A stretch of DNA of 59,603 nucleotides from NCBI GenBank assembly GCA_944389545.1, contig CALXMT010000013.1, forward strand, positions 1-59,603, given 5' to 3'. The translations under genes and the position numbers were made by a program. Below, piece by piece: positions 8,321 through 16,674 of the stretch. Source of the stretch: an uncultured Kiritimatiellota bacterium (GTDB lineage Bacteria > Verrucomicrobiota > Kiritimatiellia > RFP12 > DVOR01). Below the pieces are notes generated by a model. It was given only the letters and a program-made list of their open reading frames with translations, made no database searches and was not told the origin of the DNA. Numbering within the stretch: position 1 is the stretch's first letter; each line of letters starts with the position of its first letter.

Positions 8321-9384
8321 GTGTCGCCAGAACACCTTGCCGGATTTCGTCGGACCTCTCTTCGCGGATGGCCAACATGGGCGTGCTTTGTGCGCTCTTG
8401 GTTGTGTTGATTCATTGTTATGTGCCATCAGAGACGTGGTCGGGTTTTTGGTGGTTCACGGAGATTGTTGGGGGAGGCGAGTGGTTGCATGGTTGTTTCA
8501 TTCGGTGTGCGGTTCCTTATTTCTTTCTGGCTGCGGGATTCTTCCTCGCTGGACACGTCGCGGATGGGCAGGGGTGGTGGCGGCGTGCCGTTCTCAAACG
8601 GTGCCGAACGTTGGTCGTGCCCTATCTTGTGTGGTCGACTGTGGCAGCGGTATTGGTCGGGACACTCATGGTGGTCTGGAAAGGTGAGAGCCTGACGGTG
8701 GGTTGGTTTTTACGGGCCTTTGGCGTGAATCCTTTTTCCTTACCTTTGTTGAAACAACTGTGGTTCCTGCAGAGCCTCTTCTTGCTTGTATTTCTCTCAC
8801 CTATTCTGGTGCGGGCGCTTTCGCCGATGTCGTTGGTGGTGACGGCAGGTCTGTACCTGATTTACGTGTTGAGACCCTTTGAATGGCCGTGGCAAGTCTA
8901 TGCGCTCTTTGGGTTGTCCTGCTCGTTGGAGGGGCTTTTCTACTTTTCGCTTGGGATGTGGTTGCGTCTACATCCAATGAAGATGCCTCGGCGGGGAACG
9001 TTGTTGGCGATAGCGTTGCCGATTTTTCTTGCGATTGCCTTTGCCTATGCGTATTGCGATGGACTTGGCAGGTCTGTTGCAGCAAATCTCTTGAAGACGG
9101 TTTCCGTGCCTTGTGCGATGGGGGTGGTATGGGCGCTGACACCGGCATGTCGGTGGCCTCGTTGGCTGACGCAGAACGCCTTTCCCATCTTTTTGCTTCA
9201 TCTTTTTCCGTTGATTGCCATTCGCAGAGCGGCAGGGCCCGGATGGGGGGCTCCGCCGACGGGCAATTTATTTTTGGTTTTGATCGGCTGTTGGTTGGTG
9301 GCGGTGGTCTTTGCACTGATTGCCACAGAAGGCCTGAGGCGTCTTTTCCCACGTGTGGCGGACTTTGTTTTCGGAGGACGATGA
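8317..9384 (+). CDS. Acyltransferase 3 family membrane protein
   Basis: A 355-residue polytopic protein with about ten hydrophobic segments. The first helix has the family pattern LVVLIHCYVPSE, where the histidine is the presumed catalytic residue; VPYFFLAAGFFLAG and CRTLVVPYLVW follow in the expected order. Such proteins move acetyl or other acyl groups across the membrane onto surface sugars. In many systems an SGNH domain finishes the transfer, and here SGNH-type proteins lie on both sides. The ATG overlaps the upstream stop by four bases. The substrate is not predictable. Confidence 0.85.
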   Translation: MSVARTPCRISSDLSSRMANMGVLCALLVVLIHCYVPSETWSGFWWFTEIVGGGEWLHGCFIRCAVPYFFLAAGFFLAGHVADGQGWWRRAVLKRCRTLVVPYLVWSTVAAVLVGTLMVVWKGESLTVGWFLRAFGVNPFSLPLLKQLWFLQSLFLLVFLSPILVRALSPMSLVVTAGLYLIYVLRPFEWPWQVYALFGLSCSLEGLFYFSLGMWLRLHPMKMPRRGTLLAIALPIFLAIAFAYAYCDGLGRSVAANLLKTVSVPCAMGVVWALTPACRWPRWLTQNAFPIFLLHLFPLIAIRRAAGPGWGAPPTGNLFLVLIGCWLVAVVFALIATEGLRRLFPRVADFVFGGR

Positions 9385-9401
9385 GAGGGATTGTGTAATC
9401 T

Positions 9402-9430
9402 TTGGCTGATGCACTGGTCTATCTTAGATT
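9402..9430 (+). promoter_or_regulatory. Sigma-70-like promoter before the DltD-like gene
   Basis: TTGGCT at 9402-9407 and TAGATT at 9425-9430 are exactly 17 bp apart. The predicted start near 9437 leaves only about 8 bases before the ATG at 9445. It would allow the last two genes of the cluster to be transcribed separately. Confidence 0.5.
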
Positions 9431-9444
9431 AAGGGATAAAACAA

Positions 9445-10440
9445 ATGACTTTCTTCAAGAAAATCGTTCGACGAGTGGTCGAGGCCTTCTTTTGTTATCC
9501 GAACGCACTTATTCGACGAACAGCATGGTGGCGAGGCCTTTTCGTGGATTATGGCCACACGCGTTATCCGGACAACGTGTGGTATCGTGAACATGATGAA
9601 CGCAATTATGCCTGTGTCAATCTGGGTTCATCGGCTGCTTACTGGTGTTTCGACTACACCGGGACGGATGTGCGCGGAATGAACTGGGCAAATGTGCCGC
9701 AAACGCTCTTGGACGATTTCAGATTGTTGCAGAACTTCCACTCCATTTTGCGGCAAGGAGGCAAAATCTTTATCGTTATCATGCCTTTCACGGGGCTTAA
9801 CAAAAGAACCGGATGGATGGATACGTTCAAGTATCTGGGTACGTTAGATTATACGTTATTAGACCCAACGTGGCGTTCGAAGGCTTATCGCTTCAATGCA
9901 ATGCCTATCTTTTTTGGACGTTCCGCGTTGCGTGCGGTCATTCGCTATTTGCTGAAGAAAGAGCGGGTTTCTGTACCGCCGGCGGGTGCTACCCAAGAGG
10001 AGAACCCGATGGGCCCACAGGCGCTCGAGAAGGATGCCGAGAGGTGGGTGGCCGGGTGGCAGGCGCAATTCGGCATCCAAGATTTGGAGGCGCCGTTGAC
10101 TGCGGAGAACCTCGAGGGACGGGCTATCCGCGTAAAGGTGATGCGTGAACTTGTCGATTTCGCCCGTGAGCGTGGTTATGAACCGATCTACGTCATTCCT
10201 CCCATGACTGCGGCCTTGGCAAACCGTCTTACGCCCGTCTTCTGGGAGCAGTATGTTGCTAGTTTCCTGCGGGAAGTGGATCGGGATGTGCGCACGTTGG
10301 ATTATTTGCGCCAACCTAAGTGGCAAGATGCTTCGCTGTTCTTCAATAGCTTTTTCATGAACGCCAAAGGTCGGCGTTTGTTCACAAAGCAAGTCCTGAT
10401 GGATTGCGGGCTTTGCCCCCTTGCGGATGGCGTACCTTAA
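9445..10440 (+). CDS. DltD/SGNH-like protein of the glycan cluster, function unclear
   Basis: A 331-residue protein I do not recognise firmly. The N-terminal part has NLGSSAAYWCFDY, resembling the block I glycine-serine loop of SGNH proteins. A central segment, GGKIFIVIMPFTGLN, looks like the second strand. The end, SFFMNAKGRRLFTKQ, occupies the place where DltD-like acyltransferases usually have a DxxH motif followed by LN-x-x-G, but Asp and His appear to be replaced (NSFF). It may be an inactive relative or a member of a divergent family. No signal peptide is obvious; the N-terminus is basic and amphipathic. It lies between the acyltransferase and the SDR and has its own promoter candidate. 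Confidence 0.5.
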   Translation: MTFFKKIVRRVVEAFFCYPNALIRRTAWWRGLFVDYGHTRYPDNVWYREHDERNYACVNLGSSAAYWCFDYTGTDVRGMNWANVPQTLLDDFRLLQNFHSILRQGGKIFIVIMPFTGLNKRTGWMDTFKYLGTLDYTLLDPTWRSKAYRFNAMPIFFGRSALRAVIRYLLKKERVSVPPAGATQEENPMGPQALEKDAERWVAGWQAQFGIQDLEAPLTAENLEGRAIRVKVMRELVDFARERGYEPIYVIPPMTAALANRLTPVFWEQYVASFLREVDRDVRTLDYLRQPKWQDASLFFNSFFMNAKGRRLFTKQVLMDCGLCPLADGVP

Positions 10441-10504
10441 GGGCGTGATGGAAACTCTTGGGCAGAAGATGTTGCAAGGTGAGAATTCAAAGAAAGGTTC
10501 AGAC

Positions 10505-11668
10505 ATGAAGGTGTTGATTATCGGTGGAACCGGATGCGTGAGTGGATCCGTTGTTCGCGAGGCGGTCAAACAGGGGATTCAAGTGACTTGTATCAACCGT
10601 GGGTTGAGTAAAGCCCCTGGTATTCTTGAGGGCGTGGAAACACTCATCGCAGATAAAAATGATACGGAGCGAATCAAGGATTTGCTGAGGGGGCGGATGT
10701 ATGACACGGTCGTGGATTTCCTCTGTTATACGGCCGTGGATGCAGAGAAGAGTTTTGCTCTCTACTCCCAGTTCGCAACGCAGTATGTCTTCATTTCTTC
10801 CAGAGCCGTTTATACGCAGGACCAAAATTACGCACCCTTTTCCGAAGACGCTCCCAAGTTGCGAGTGTCGTGGAGTTACAGTAAGGAGAAATGGGCATCC
10901 GAAGAGCGGTTACGGATTATGGCACGGACTAGCTCATGCGCACTCACAATCATCCGCCCAAGTATCGTCTATGACAACTCATGGTTCCCGTATGGGTTCG
11001 AGACGGTAGGCTATGGGTATTACTGGACCTTTGCAGCTCGTGTTTTGGCGGGAAAACCGTTGATTCGATGGGACAAAGGTCTCATGCGTACCAATATGCT
11101 TCGGGCGGAAGACTTTGCGGTTGGGGCGGTGGGATTGTTGGGTAATTCCCGTGCTTATGGGGAGGCTTTCAATATCTGTGGCGATATCGTCTATTCGTGG
11201 AACGATGTGTTCGCTGCGTTGTCGAAAGCACTTGGAAAGCCCATCGTGACGGTGGATATAACGAGCCAATTCTATGCTCGTCAACTGCCTCACAAGGAGG
11301 TCATTCTTGCCGGGTGGTCCATCGATGGCATTTCCAGTAACGCCAAGGTGAAGACGTTGGTGCCGAATTTCAAGCAGACGATTTCCCTTGAAGAGGGAGT
11401 CGCAAAAACCATCAAGGCTTACCGGGAGAACAATTACCAGAAAGGGATTGATTGGGCGTGGGATGGTATAATGGATCGTATCATTGCGGCTTGGTGTGCC
11501 GAACAGGGCCAATCCACCGAAGGCCTTAATTTACGGTTTGTGGACTATTTGGGGACTGCGAATTGGAAGTCTCGCTTGAAATATTATCGAGAACGGTATC
11601 GCAACACGAAATTTGGGCGTTTCTTGTACGCGGTGAAAGCCTTCTGTCAAGCCTGGAAGACGAGGTGA
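10505..11668 (+). CDS. NAD-dependent epimerase/dehydratase (extended SDR)
   Basis: A 387-residue SDR with the nucleotide-binding motif IIGGTGCVSGSVV at the N-terminus and the catalytic YxxxK as YSKEKW near residue 122, with the upstream serines in VFISSRAVY. It is likely to act on a nucleotide sugar or lipid-linked sugar of the cluster, but family members also act on other substrates. ATG 10505 is chosen because it begins the Rossmann strand directly and is preceded by AAAGAAAGG; a longer frame to 10421 overlaps the previous gene and adds no recognisable sequence. Last gene of the lower-GC cluster. Confidence 0.8.
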   Translation: MKVLIIGGTGCVSGSVVREAVKQGIQVTCINRGLSKAPGILEGVETLIADKNDTERIKDLLRGRMYDTVVDFLCYTAVDAEKSFALYSQFATQYVFISSRAVYTQDQNYAPFSEDAPKLRVSWSYSKEKWASEERLRIMARTSSCALTIIRPSIVYDNSWFPYGFETVGYGYYWTFAARVLAGKPLIRWDKGLMRTNMLRAEDFAVGAVGLLGNSRAYGEAFNICGDIVYSWNDVFAALSKALGKPIVTVDITSQFYARQLPHKEVILAGWSIDGISSNAKVKTLVPNFKQTISLEEGVAKTIKAYRENNYQKGIDWAWDGIMDRIIAAWCAEQGQSTEGLNLRFVDYLGTANWKSRLKYYRERYRNTKFGRFLYAVKAFCQAWKTR

Positions 11669-12053
11669 AGGCTAGATAGTCTTACATGACGTGAAGAGAC
11701 ATCCAGGAGTTTCCAAATGATATGTCTTTTGCGAAGGTGACGTGATGCAATTGATAAGCATTCGATTGATCGTTGACAACTGAATTGTTGAACGTTTGGG
11801 GCGAGGTTGGCCTTATTTATATAAGGTATCGTTCGCCTTTATGCCTGAATGTTTGACCGGTGGTGTTCTTAGTCATCGAGGTAGGACCTATAGGACGCAT
11901 AGGACCAATAGGACGGTAGCCCCATCCATCGCCCCGCAGTACGCTTTTTTCGGGTGTAATAGCGCTTCTTGGTCCTGCGTACGGGAGTGCGCCTTTAATC
12001 TGCCAAACCTGTAGAGTCTGTGGTTCTCTTGTGGGATTTGGTAGACTGTGGGT
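11669..12053. other. Intergenic region before the GH123 gene
   Basis: No gene is supported. Positions 11880-11921 hold about four units of a 9-bp tandem of the ATAGGACCN type; an inverted relative lies at 52167-52201. CCTTATTTATATAAGG near 11810 is an imperfect palindrome. A candidate extended -10 for the next gene ends at 12047. Confidence 0.6.
12039..12047 (+). promoter_or_regulatory. Extended -10 directly before the GH123 gene
   Basis: TGG followed by TAGACT fits an extended -10. Its end is 6 bases before ATG 12054, so transcription could begin at the ATG and give a leaderless message. No Shine-Dalgarno sequence is visible, which supports this reading. Confidence 0.4.
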
Positions 12054-13775
12054 ATGAAAACGTTGCTTTCGCTGTTGTCGTTGTTTGCCGTGGGGGCGGT
12101 GTTGGCTGAGCCGCCGCGGCATCCTGTTTATGAACCTGACGGGAAGGACCCGCAGGGGCGGGCGGTTGCGAAACTTGAGGCGGGGGCCAAGCCGTGGTTG
12201 ACGCCGGTCTCCATGCGGCAGCGGTTCGGGCGCGATGCGTTGAGCGGGGTCGCCGTGCCCAAGCGCTTCGGCATCGGGTTCCGCGGGTGGCGCGGCGAAC
12301 GGGTCTCTGCGCAGGTCCTTATTGAGAGCCCCGCCGGCTTCGCCGAGCTCCGTCTTGACCCGTGCACGCTACGCACCGAGGACGGCCGCGAAATCCCCGT
12401 CCGCCTGGACCTGGTGCGTTACACGACGGGCGCGGGGGTCCTCTTTGCCGACATCCTCGACGGCACCGCGCAACCGAGCCTCAAGGGCGTGGTGCGTCCC
12501 CTCGTGCTGACGGTGGACATCCCGGCGGACGTTGCGCCGGGCCGGGCCACGGGCACGCTCTCCCTCCGCGTGAACGGCACGCCCCTCTCCGCGTCCGTCG
12601 GCTTGACGATTGATCCCGAGACCTTGCCGCCGCCGCGCGAATGGAAGTGTCACCTGGACATCTGGCAGCATCCGGACGCCGTGGCGCAGTGGCACGACGT
12701 GCCGCTGTGGTCGGACGCCCATTTCGCCTTGATGCGCCCCTACATGGAGCGTTTGGCTGACGCGGGGCAGAAGACCATCACCGCCACGCTCATCGATGAG
12801 GCGTGGGACCGGCAGACTTACGGCGCCTTCGGCCCGATGGTTCGCGTCACCAAGCGCGCGGACGGTTCGTGGGCTTACGATTTCTCTGTCTTCGATCGAT
12901 GGGTCTCCTTCATGAGCGAGGAGATTGGCCTGGCCGATGCCACGGTGAGTTGCTATGGGTTGCTTCCGTGGTCGCTGACCTTTGCCTATCACGATGAGGC
13001 GCAGGGGCGGACGGTCGCACCCAGGCTGACGCCCGGTTCGCCGGACTACGAGGCTTTCTGGGGGCCTTACCTCGAGGCCCTGGTGGCGCACGTGCGCGCG
13101 AAGGGGTGGGAGAACCGTGTGCGTCTGGCGATGGACGAACGGCCCGACGCGCTCTTTCGGCCTACGCTGGAGGTGGTGCGCCGCCATGCGCCCTCGCTGA
13201 AGATTGTGGCGGCCTGCGATGCGCCCAGCGCCATCACCGCGGACTTCGACGATTGCTCCTATGGCCTGAACATCTGCGAACGGCTCGTGCCCTTGGCCAA
13301 GGAGCGTCGCGCCCAGGGCAAGCTCACCACCTTCTACGTCTGCTGCGCCCAGCCTCGGCCCAACACCTTCGCGCACTCCGCCCTCGCCGAGGCCGAATGG
13401 CTCCTGCCCGCCGCCGCGCACTATGGGCTGGACGGTTTCCTGCGCTGGGCCTACCAGTCGTGGCCGGAGAATCCTTTCATGAGCCAAGATTACCGCCCCG
13501 CCAACTGGCCCGCCGCGGACACGTCGCTCGTCTATCCCGGCAATCGGTCGAGTCTGCGCTGGGAGGCCCTTCGCAACGGTGTCGAGACCTTCGAGAAGAT
13601 TCGTCTGCTCCGCGAAAAGGCCGCGCGCCTGGGCCGTCCTGAGGCGCTCAAGCCGCTTGATGCCGCCCTCGGCGCCTTCACCGTCGCCCGCGGCATGGGC
13701 CCCAACTGCCCCTACGAAGCTGACCTCCGCGCCCTCGACGAAGCCCTCCTCCAAGCCGCCGAAGCGCTTCGTTGA
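12054..13775 (+). CDS. Secreted GH123-like glycoside hydrolase
   Basis: A 573-residue protein with a clear signal peptide (MKTLLSLLSLFAVGAVLA). It has an N-terminal beta-sandwich (to about residue 190) and then a TIM-barrel region of the DUF4091/GH123 type. Family features are the Asp-Glu pair in RLAMDERPD, the candidate catalytic dyad for substrate-assisted cleavage of N-acetylgalactosaminides, and GLDGFLRWAYQSWPENP near the C-terminus. Length fits the family. Likely role: release of beta-linked GalNAc from host or dietary glycans outside the cytoplasm. It is transcribed alone. ATG 12054 is preferred to the GTG at 12048, which lies against the -10 box. Confidence 0.83.
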   Translation: MKTLLSLLSLFAVGAVLAEPPRHPVYEPDGKDPQGRAVAKLEAGAKPWLTPVSMRQRFGRDALSGVAVPKRFGIGFRGWRGERVSAQVLIESPAGFAELRLDPCTLRTEDGREIPVRLDLVRYTTGAGVLFADILDGTAQPSLKGVVRPLVLTVDIPADVAPGRATGTLSLRVNGTPLSASVGLTIDPETLPPPREWKCHLDIWQHPDAVAQWHDVPLWSDAHFALMRPYMERLADAGQKTITATLIDEAWDRQTYGAFGPMVRVTKRADGSWAYDFSVFDRWVSFMSEEIGLADATVSCYGLLPWSLTFAYHDEAQGRTVAPRLTPGSPDYEAFWGPYLEALVAHVRAKGWENRVRLAMDERPDALFRPTLEVVRRHAPSLKIVAACDAPSAITADFDDCSYGLNICERLVPLAKERRAQGKLTTFYVCCAQPRPNTFAHSALAEAEWLLPAAAHYGLDGFLRWAYQSWPENPFMSQDYRPANWPAADTSLVYPGNRSSLRWEALRNGVETFEKIRLLREKAARLGRPEALKPLDAALGAFTVARGMGPNCPYEADLRALDEALLQAAEALR

Positions 13776-14040
13776 CGCGAGGAGGAACCGCAGATTGTTC
13801 CGTCGCTTCGCTAGGAAGACCCTTGGTAACACAGATTTTGGCAGATTAAGGGCGTGCTAGCGCACGCAGGACTGCCAGCGAGGTTTTCCGCGAAGACACA
13901 AGGGGCGCTACGCGCCCCGGAGAACGGAGAACAGAGAACGGAGAACAGAAGGCCCCTGCGGGGCGACGGAAAACCGAGGGTGTGGGGCGGAGCCCCATCG
14001 CAAAGACCAAACCTCTAAACCTCCAAACTTCCCTTCCCTT

Positions 14041-14156
14041 TTGAGTGCTCCTTCAGGGGCACGATAGCGTGGAAATCCCAAGGGCGGCGCGACTGAAAGG
14101 AGCGATGGAGCCTGCCGGGTTTCCACGCAAGACCGTCTTCGCGGTAAAACTTCCCC
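14041..14156 (+). repeat. 112-bp dispersed element, copy 1
   Basis: It begins TTGAGTGCTCCTTCAGGGG, contains GATAGCGTGGAAATCCCAAG and ends around ACGCAAGACCGTCTTCGCGG. Three further copies on the same strand lie at 18059-18172, 21234-21347 and 30331-30445. The two arms CGTGGAAA and TTTCCACG are inverted repeats about 45 bp apart, so the element can fold into a long stem. No reading frame is conserved between copies. Confidence 0.85.
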
Positions 14157-14533
14157 TAATAGATAGTATTGGGCTGGAAAGTAAGCGGTCGGGGGCGTTT
14201 CAAGGGCCTGGGCACTTCACCGTTCGGCCCTGCGGGCCTCACTCCCTATCCCCATCCCTTGCGTTTTTGTGACTTCCTGTAACGCACGCTCGGCGACGCG
14301 TTAGGACGAGTAGGGCAAGGGGCGCTGGCGTGCCCCAGAGAACAGAGCGTGTAGCCCGAAGGGTAAACCTTCCACGGCTATCAGTCAATCAGCAGGCGCT
14401 CCGACAGAGCGGAGCGCCTACGTCTTTGCGGTCCCTCTCTTTTTCCGGACACTACTGGGGCGGCGGGTGAAATCGCCGCATGGCGAACCAGACTTTTAGG
14501 CATCCCAAGGGCTGATTTTGACCCTCTTTTTGA

Positions 14534-14660
14534 GACCCTATAGGGGTCGACCTCAGACCCTTAAGGGTTTCGCCCCCGACCACTATAGGGTCTCACCCTC
14601 GACCCCTATAGTGGTTGACCTCGGACCCTTATAGGGTCTCAGAAAGACCCCTTTTGGGGC
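14534..14660 (-). repeat. Phased palindrome array 1 (GACCCTATAGGGTC type)
   Basis: Units start at 14534, 14556, 14578, 14601 and 14624, with a decayed sixth at 14645. Each is a 14-16 bp palindrome such as GACCCTATAGGGGTC or GACCCTTATAGGGTC. The step is 21-23 bp, close to two DNA turns. Linkers of about 7 bp are related (GTCTCACC, GTTGACCTC) and are the reverse complement of those in arrays 2 and 3. It lies between two plus-strand genes, and its orientation relative to their transcription matches the other arrays. Confidence 0.9.
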
Positions 14661-14874
14661 CTTCGGAAGAGGGGGGGGGGAGGCCCTCTGTATCTGTTAT
14701 ATAATAAGGTAGGGGGAGGGGCGCTGGCGCGCCCCAGAGAACGGAGAACAGAGAACGGAGAACAGAACGCCCCTGCGGGGCGACGGATAGACCGAGGGGT
14801 GTGGGGCGCAGCTCCACCAAGAGCACCAATCAGCTAATCAGCTGGCAACTCGGGGCGGCTGCCGCCGCCCCGAG

Positions 14875-14903
14875 TTGCGGTGCGGGAAGGAATCGGGTAT
14901 ACT
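14875..14903 (+). promoter_or_regulatory. Promoter of the [FeFe]-hydrogenase operon
   Basis: TTGCGG at 14875-14880 and TATACT at 14898-14903 are separated by exactly 17 bp. A start near 14910 gives a leader of about 43 bases to ATG 14953. Confidence 0.7.
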
Positions 14904-14952
14904 ATGGTCACAGTCTTTCGTTGTTTCAGAGAACATTTGCGGAGAGAGCACA

Positions 14953-15213
14953 ATGTCCGATCGCATCACCGTGGAGATCTGCATGGGCACCACGTGTTAC
15001 GTCATGGGCGGCGCCCAGCTTGCAGGTATCGCAGACCGCCTTCCCGAGGAATGGAAAGACCGCGTTGCCGTGAAGGGCATGCGTTGCAGCGGCGCATGTC
15101 AGCAGGGCGACCGTCTGGGCCGCGCACCGTTCGTGCGGGTGAATGGCGAATTGATCGCAGAGGCCGACGAGGGCAAGGTCCTCACGGCCATTCGCGCGGC
15201 GTTGGGTGAATAA
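14953..15213 (+). CDS. Thioredoxin-like [2Fe-2S] ferredoxin
   Basis: An 86-residue protein with paired cysteine motifs ICMGTTCYVMG and RCSGACQQG, the four-cysteine pattern of thioredoxin-like [2Fe-2S] ferredoxins (NuoE/HydC type). ATG 14953 follows GGAGAGAG with good spacing and starts directly in the first beta strand; the longer frame upstream runs through the promoter. It is 15 bases upstream of the hydrogenase gene and probably passes electrons to or from it. Confidence 0.83.
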   Translation: MSDRITVEICMGTTCYVMGGAQLAGIADRLPEEWKDRVAVKGMRCSGACQQGDRLGRAPFVRVNGELIAEADEGKVLTAIRAALGE

Positions 15214-15228
15214 CAAGGAGTTACCGAT

Positions 15229-16674
15229 ATGGCAATCCCGATGATCAGCGAAGCCGACCGTTTGCGCCGCGAGGTGCTGGCCTACGTCATCAAGGCCGTC
15301 AAGGAGGGGAAGTACGAGGACATCGACCGTATCCCCATCAAGATCCGCCCCAAAGGTCAGCCCTTCTCGCGTTGCTGCATCTACAAGGACCGCGCGGCGC
15401 TTCGTTATCGCTGCATGTCGGCCCTCGGTTTCCGCGTGGAGGACGAGACCGACGAGCTCAAGACGCTGAAGAGCTACGCCGAGGACGCGGAGACCAATCC
15501 GCCGGCGTCCGACCCCTTCCTCACCATCTTCCCGGACGCGTGCTCCGCGTGCATGGAGTCGCAGATCATGGTGACGAACATGTGCCGCGGGTGCTTGGCG
15601 CGCCCCTGTACGAACATCTGCCCCCGTCACGCCATCCAGGTGCGCAACGGCCGTGCGATGATCGCCCATGACCTCTGCGTGAACTGCGGCAAGTGCGCCG
15701 AGGTCTGCCGTTACCACGCCATCATCCAGGTGCCGCTGGCCTGCGCCGACGCGTGCCCCGTGGGCGCCATCGGCAAGACCGAGGACGGCCGCGTCACCGT
15801 CGATCACGAGAAGTGCATCCGTTGCGGCAAGTGCATCAAGGCCTGCCCCTTCGCGGCCATCATGCAGAGCAACCAGGTGGCCCACGTGGTCCACGCCATC
15901 GCCAAGGGCAAGAAGGTCATCGCCCTCGTCGCCCCGGCCATCAACGGCTTCTTCCCCACCGAGCCCGGCAAGCTCTACGCCGCGCTCAAGCAGATGGGCT
16001 TCGCCCACGTCTACGAAGTGGCCCGCGGCGGCGACGACACCGCCGAGCACGAGGCCGCCGAGTGGGCCGAGCGCAAGGCCCACGGCGCGCCCTTCATGAC
16101 CACCAGCTGCTGCCCGGCCTGGATCGAGTGCGTGGAGCGTCACCTCCCCGAGATGAAGCCCTACGTCTCCGACACGCCCACGCCGATGGGCTTCGCCGAG
16201 ATGCGCGCCAAGAAGGACCACCCCGACTGCGTCACCGTCTTCATCGGCCCCTGCATGGCCAAGCGCACCGAGGCCCACAAGCACGGCGGCCCAGACTACG
16301 TCATCACCGCCGAGGAGCTCGGCGCCTGGCTCATGGCCGACAACATCCAGCTGGATGACCTGGAGGCTATCGAACCCGAGGTCGCCGGCACGCAGTATGG
16401 CGCCGAGTTCGCCGTCAGCGGCGGCGTCGCCAACGCCGTGGCGCACTACCTGCCCGAGGGCACGCCCAAGCCGTCCGTCTTCAAGATCAACGGCCTCAAC
16501 AAGAAGAACGTCGCCCTCCTGCGCGTCTTCGCCAAGACCAAGAAGGCCCCCGCCGACATCATCGAGGTGATGGTCTGCCCCGGCGGCTGCGTCGGTGGCC
16601 CCTGCGCCATCTCCCCCGCCGAGGACGCGGCGAAGATCATCCAGAAGCGTCGCCCCGAAGGGTTCGAGGCGTGA
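15229..16674 (+). CDS. Monomeric [FeFe]-hydrogenase, group B-like
   Basis: A 481-residue protein. The N-terminal half has cysteine-rich 4Fe-4S segments (CSACMES, CRGCLARPCTNICP, CVNCGKCAEVC, CIRCGKCIKACP). The C-terminal half is an H-cluster domain with P1 TTSCCPAW, P2 IGPCMAKR and P3 VCPGGCVGGPC. Alanine in TSCCPAW, where group A enzymes usually have glycine, points to group B. Reaction: reversible reduction of protons with ferredoxin, in the cytoplasm. The ribosome-binding site AAGGAG precedes the ATG. The HydE, HydF and HydG maturases needed for the H-cluster are not in this window. Confidence 0.88.
   Translation: MAIPMISEADRLRREVLAYVIKAVKEGKYEDIDRIPIKIRPKGQPFSRCCIYKDRAALRYRCMSALGFRVEDETDELKTLKSYAEDAETNPPASDPFLTIFPDACSACMESQIMVTNMCRGCLARPCTNICPRHAIQVRNGRAMIAHDLCVNCGKCAEVCRYHAIIQVPLACADACPVGAIGKTEDGRVTVDHEKCIRCGKCIKACPFAAIMQSNQVAHVVHAIAKGKKVIALVAPAINGFFPTEPGKLYAALKQMGFAHVYEVARGGDDTAEHEAAEWAERKAHGAPFMTTSCCPAWIECVERHLPEMKPYVSDTPTPMGFAEMRAKKDHPDCVTVFIGPCMAKRTEAHKHGGPDYVITAEELGAWLMADNIQLDDLEAIEPEVAGTQYGAEFAVSGGVANAVAHYLPEGTPKPSVFKINGLNKKNVALLRVFAKTKKAPADIIEVMVCPGGCVGGPCAISPAEDAAKIIQKRRPEGFEA

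Larger units (their letters stand above)
13776..14952. repeat. Long intergenic repeat mosaic (1.2 kb)
   Basis: No gene is supported. In order: a GGGGCGC...GCGCCCC hairpin with GAGAACR heptamers (13904-13990); CCAAACCTCC octamers (13999-14038); a copy of the 112-bp element (14041-14156); a copy of the 65-bp CACTTCACCGTTCGGCC module (14205-14285); partial heptamer and TTAGGAC modules (14295-14400); TTTTCCGGACA (14441-14451); the palindrome array (14534-14660); ten G at 14671-14680; a second hairpin/heptamer block (14713-14812); CAATCAGCTAAT octamers (14826-14845); and the hydrogenase promoter. Confidence 0.75.

Noticed and set aside
13904-13935. Each GGGGCGC/GCGCCCC hairpin as a transcription terminator
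   Set aside because: The hairpins belong to the repeat blocks, occur in both orientations and lack a following T-run, so they are annotated as repeats.
14671-14680. Ten-G tract as a further contingency locus
   Set aside because: It lies in non-coding DNA more than 190 bases from the nearest promoter, so slippage has no visible target.
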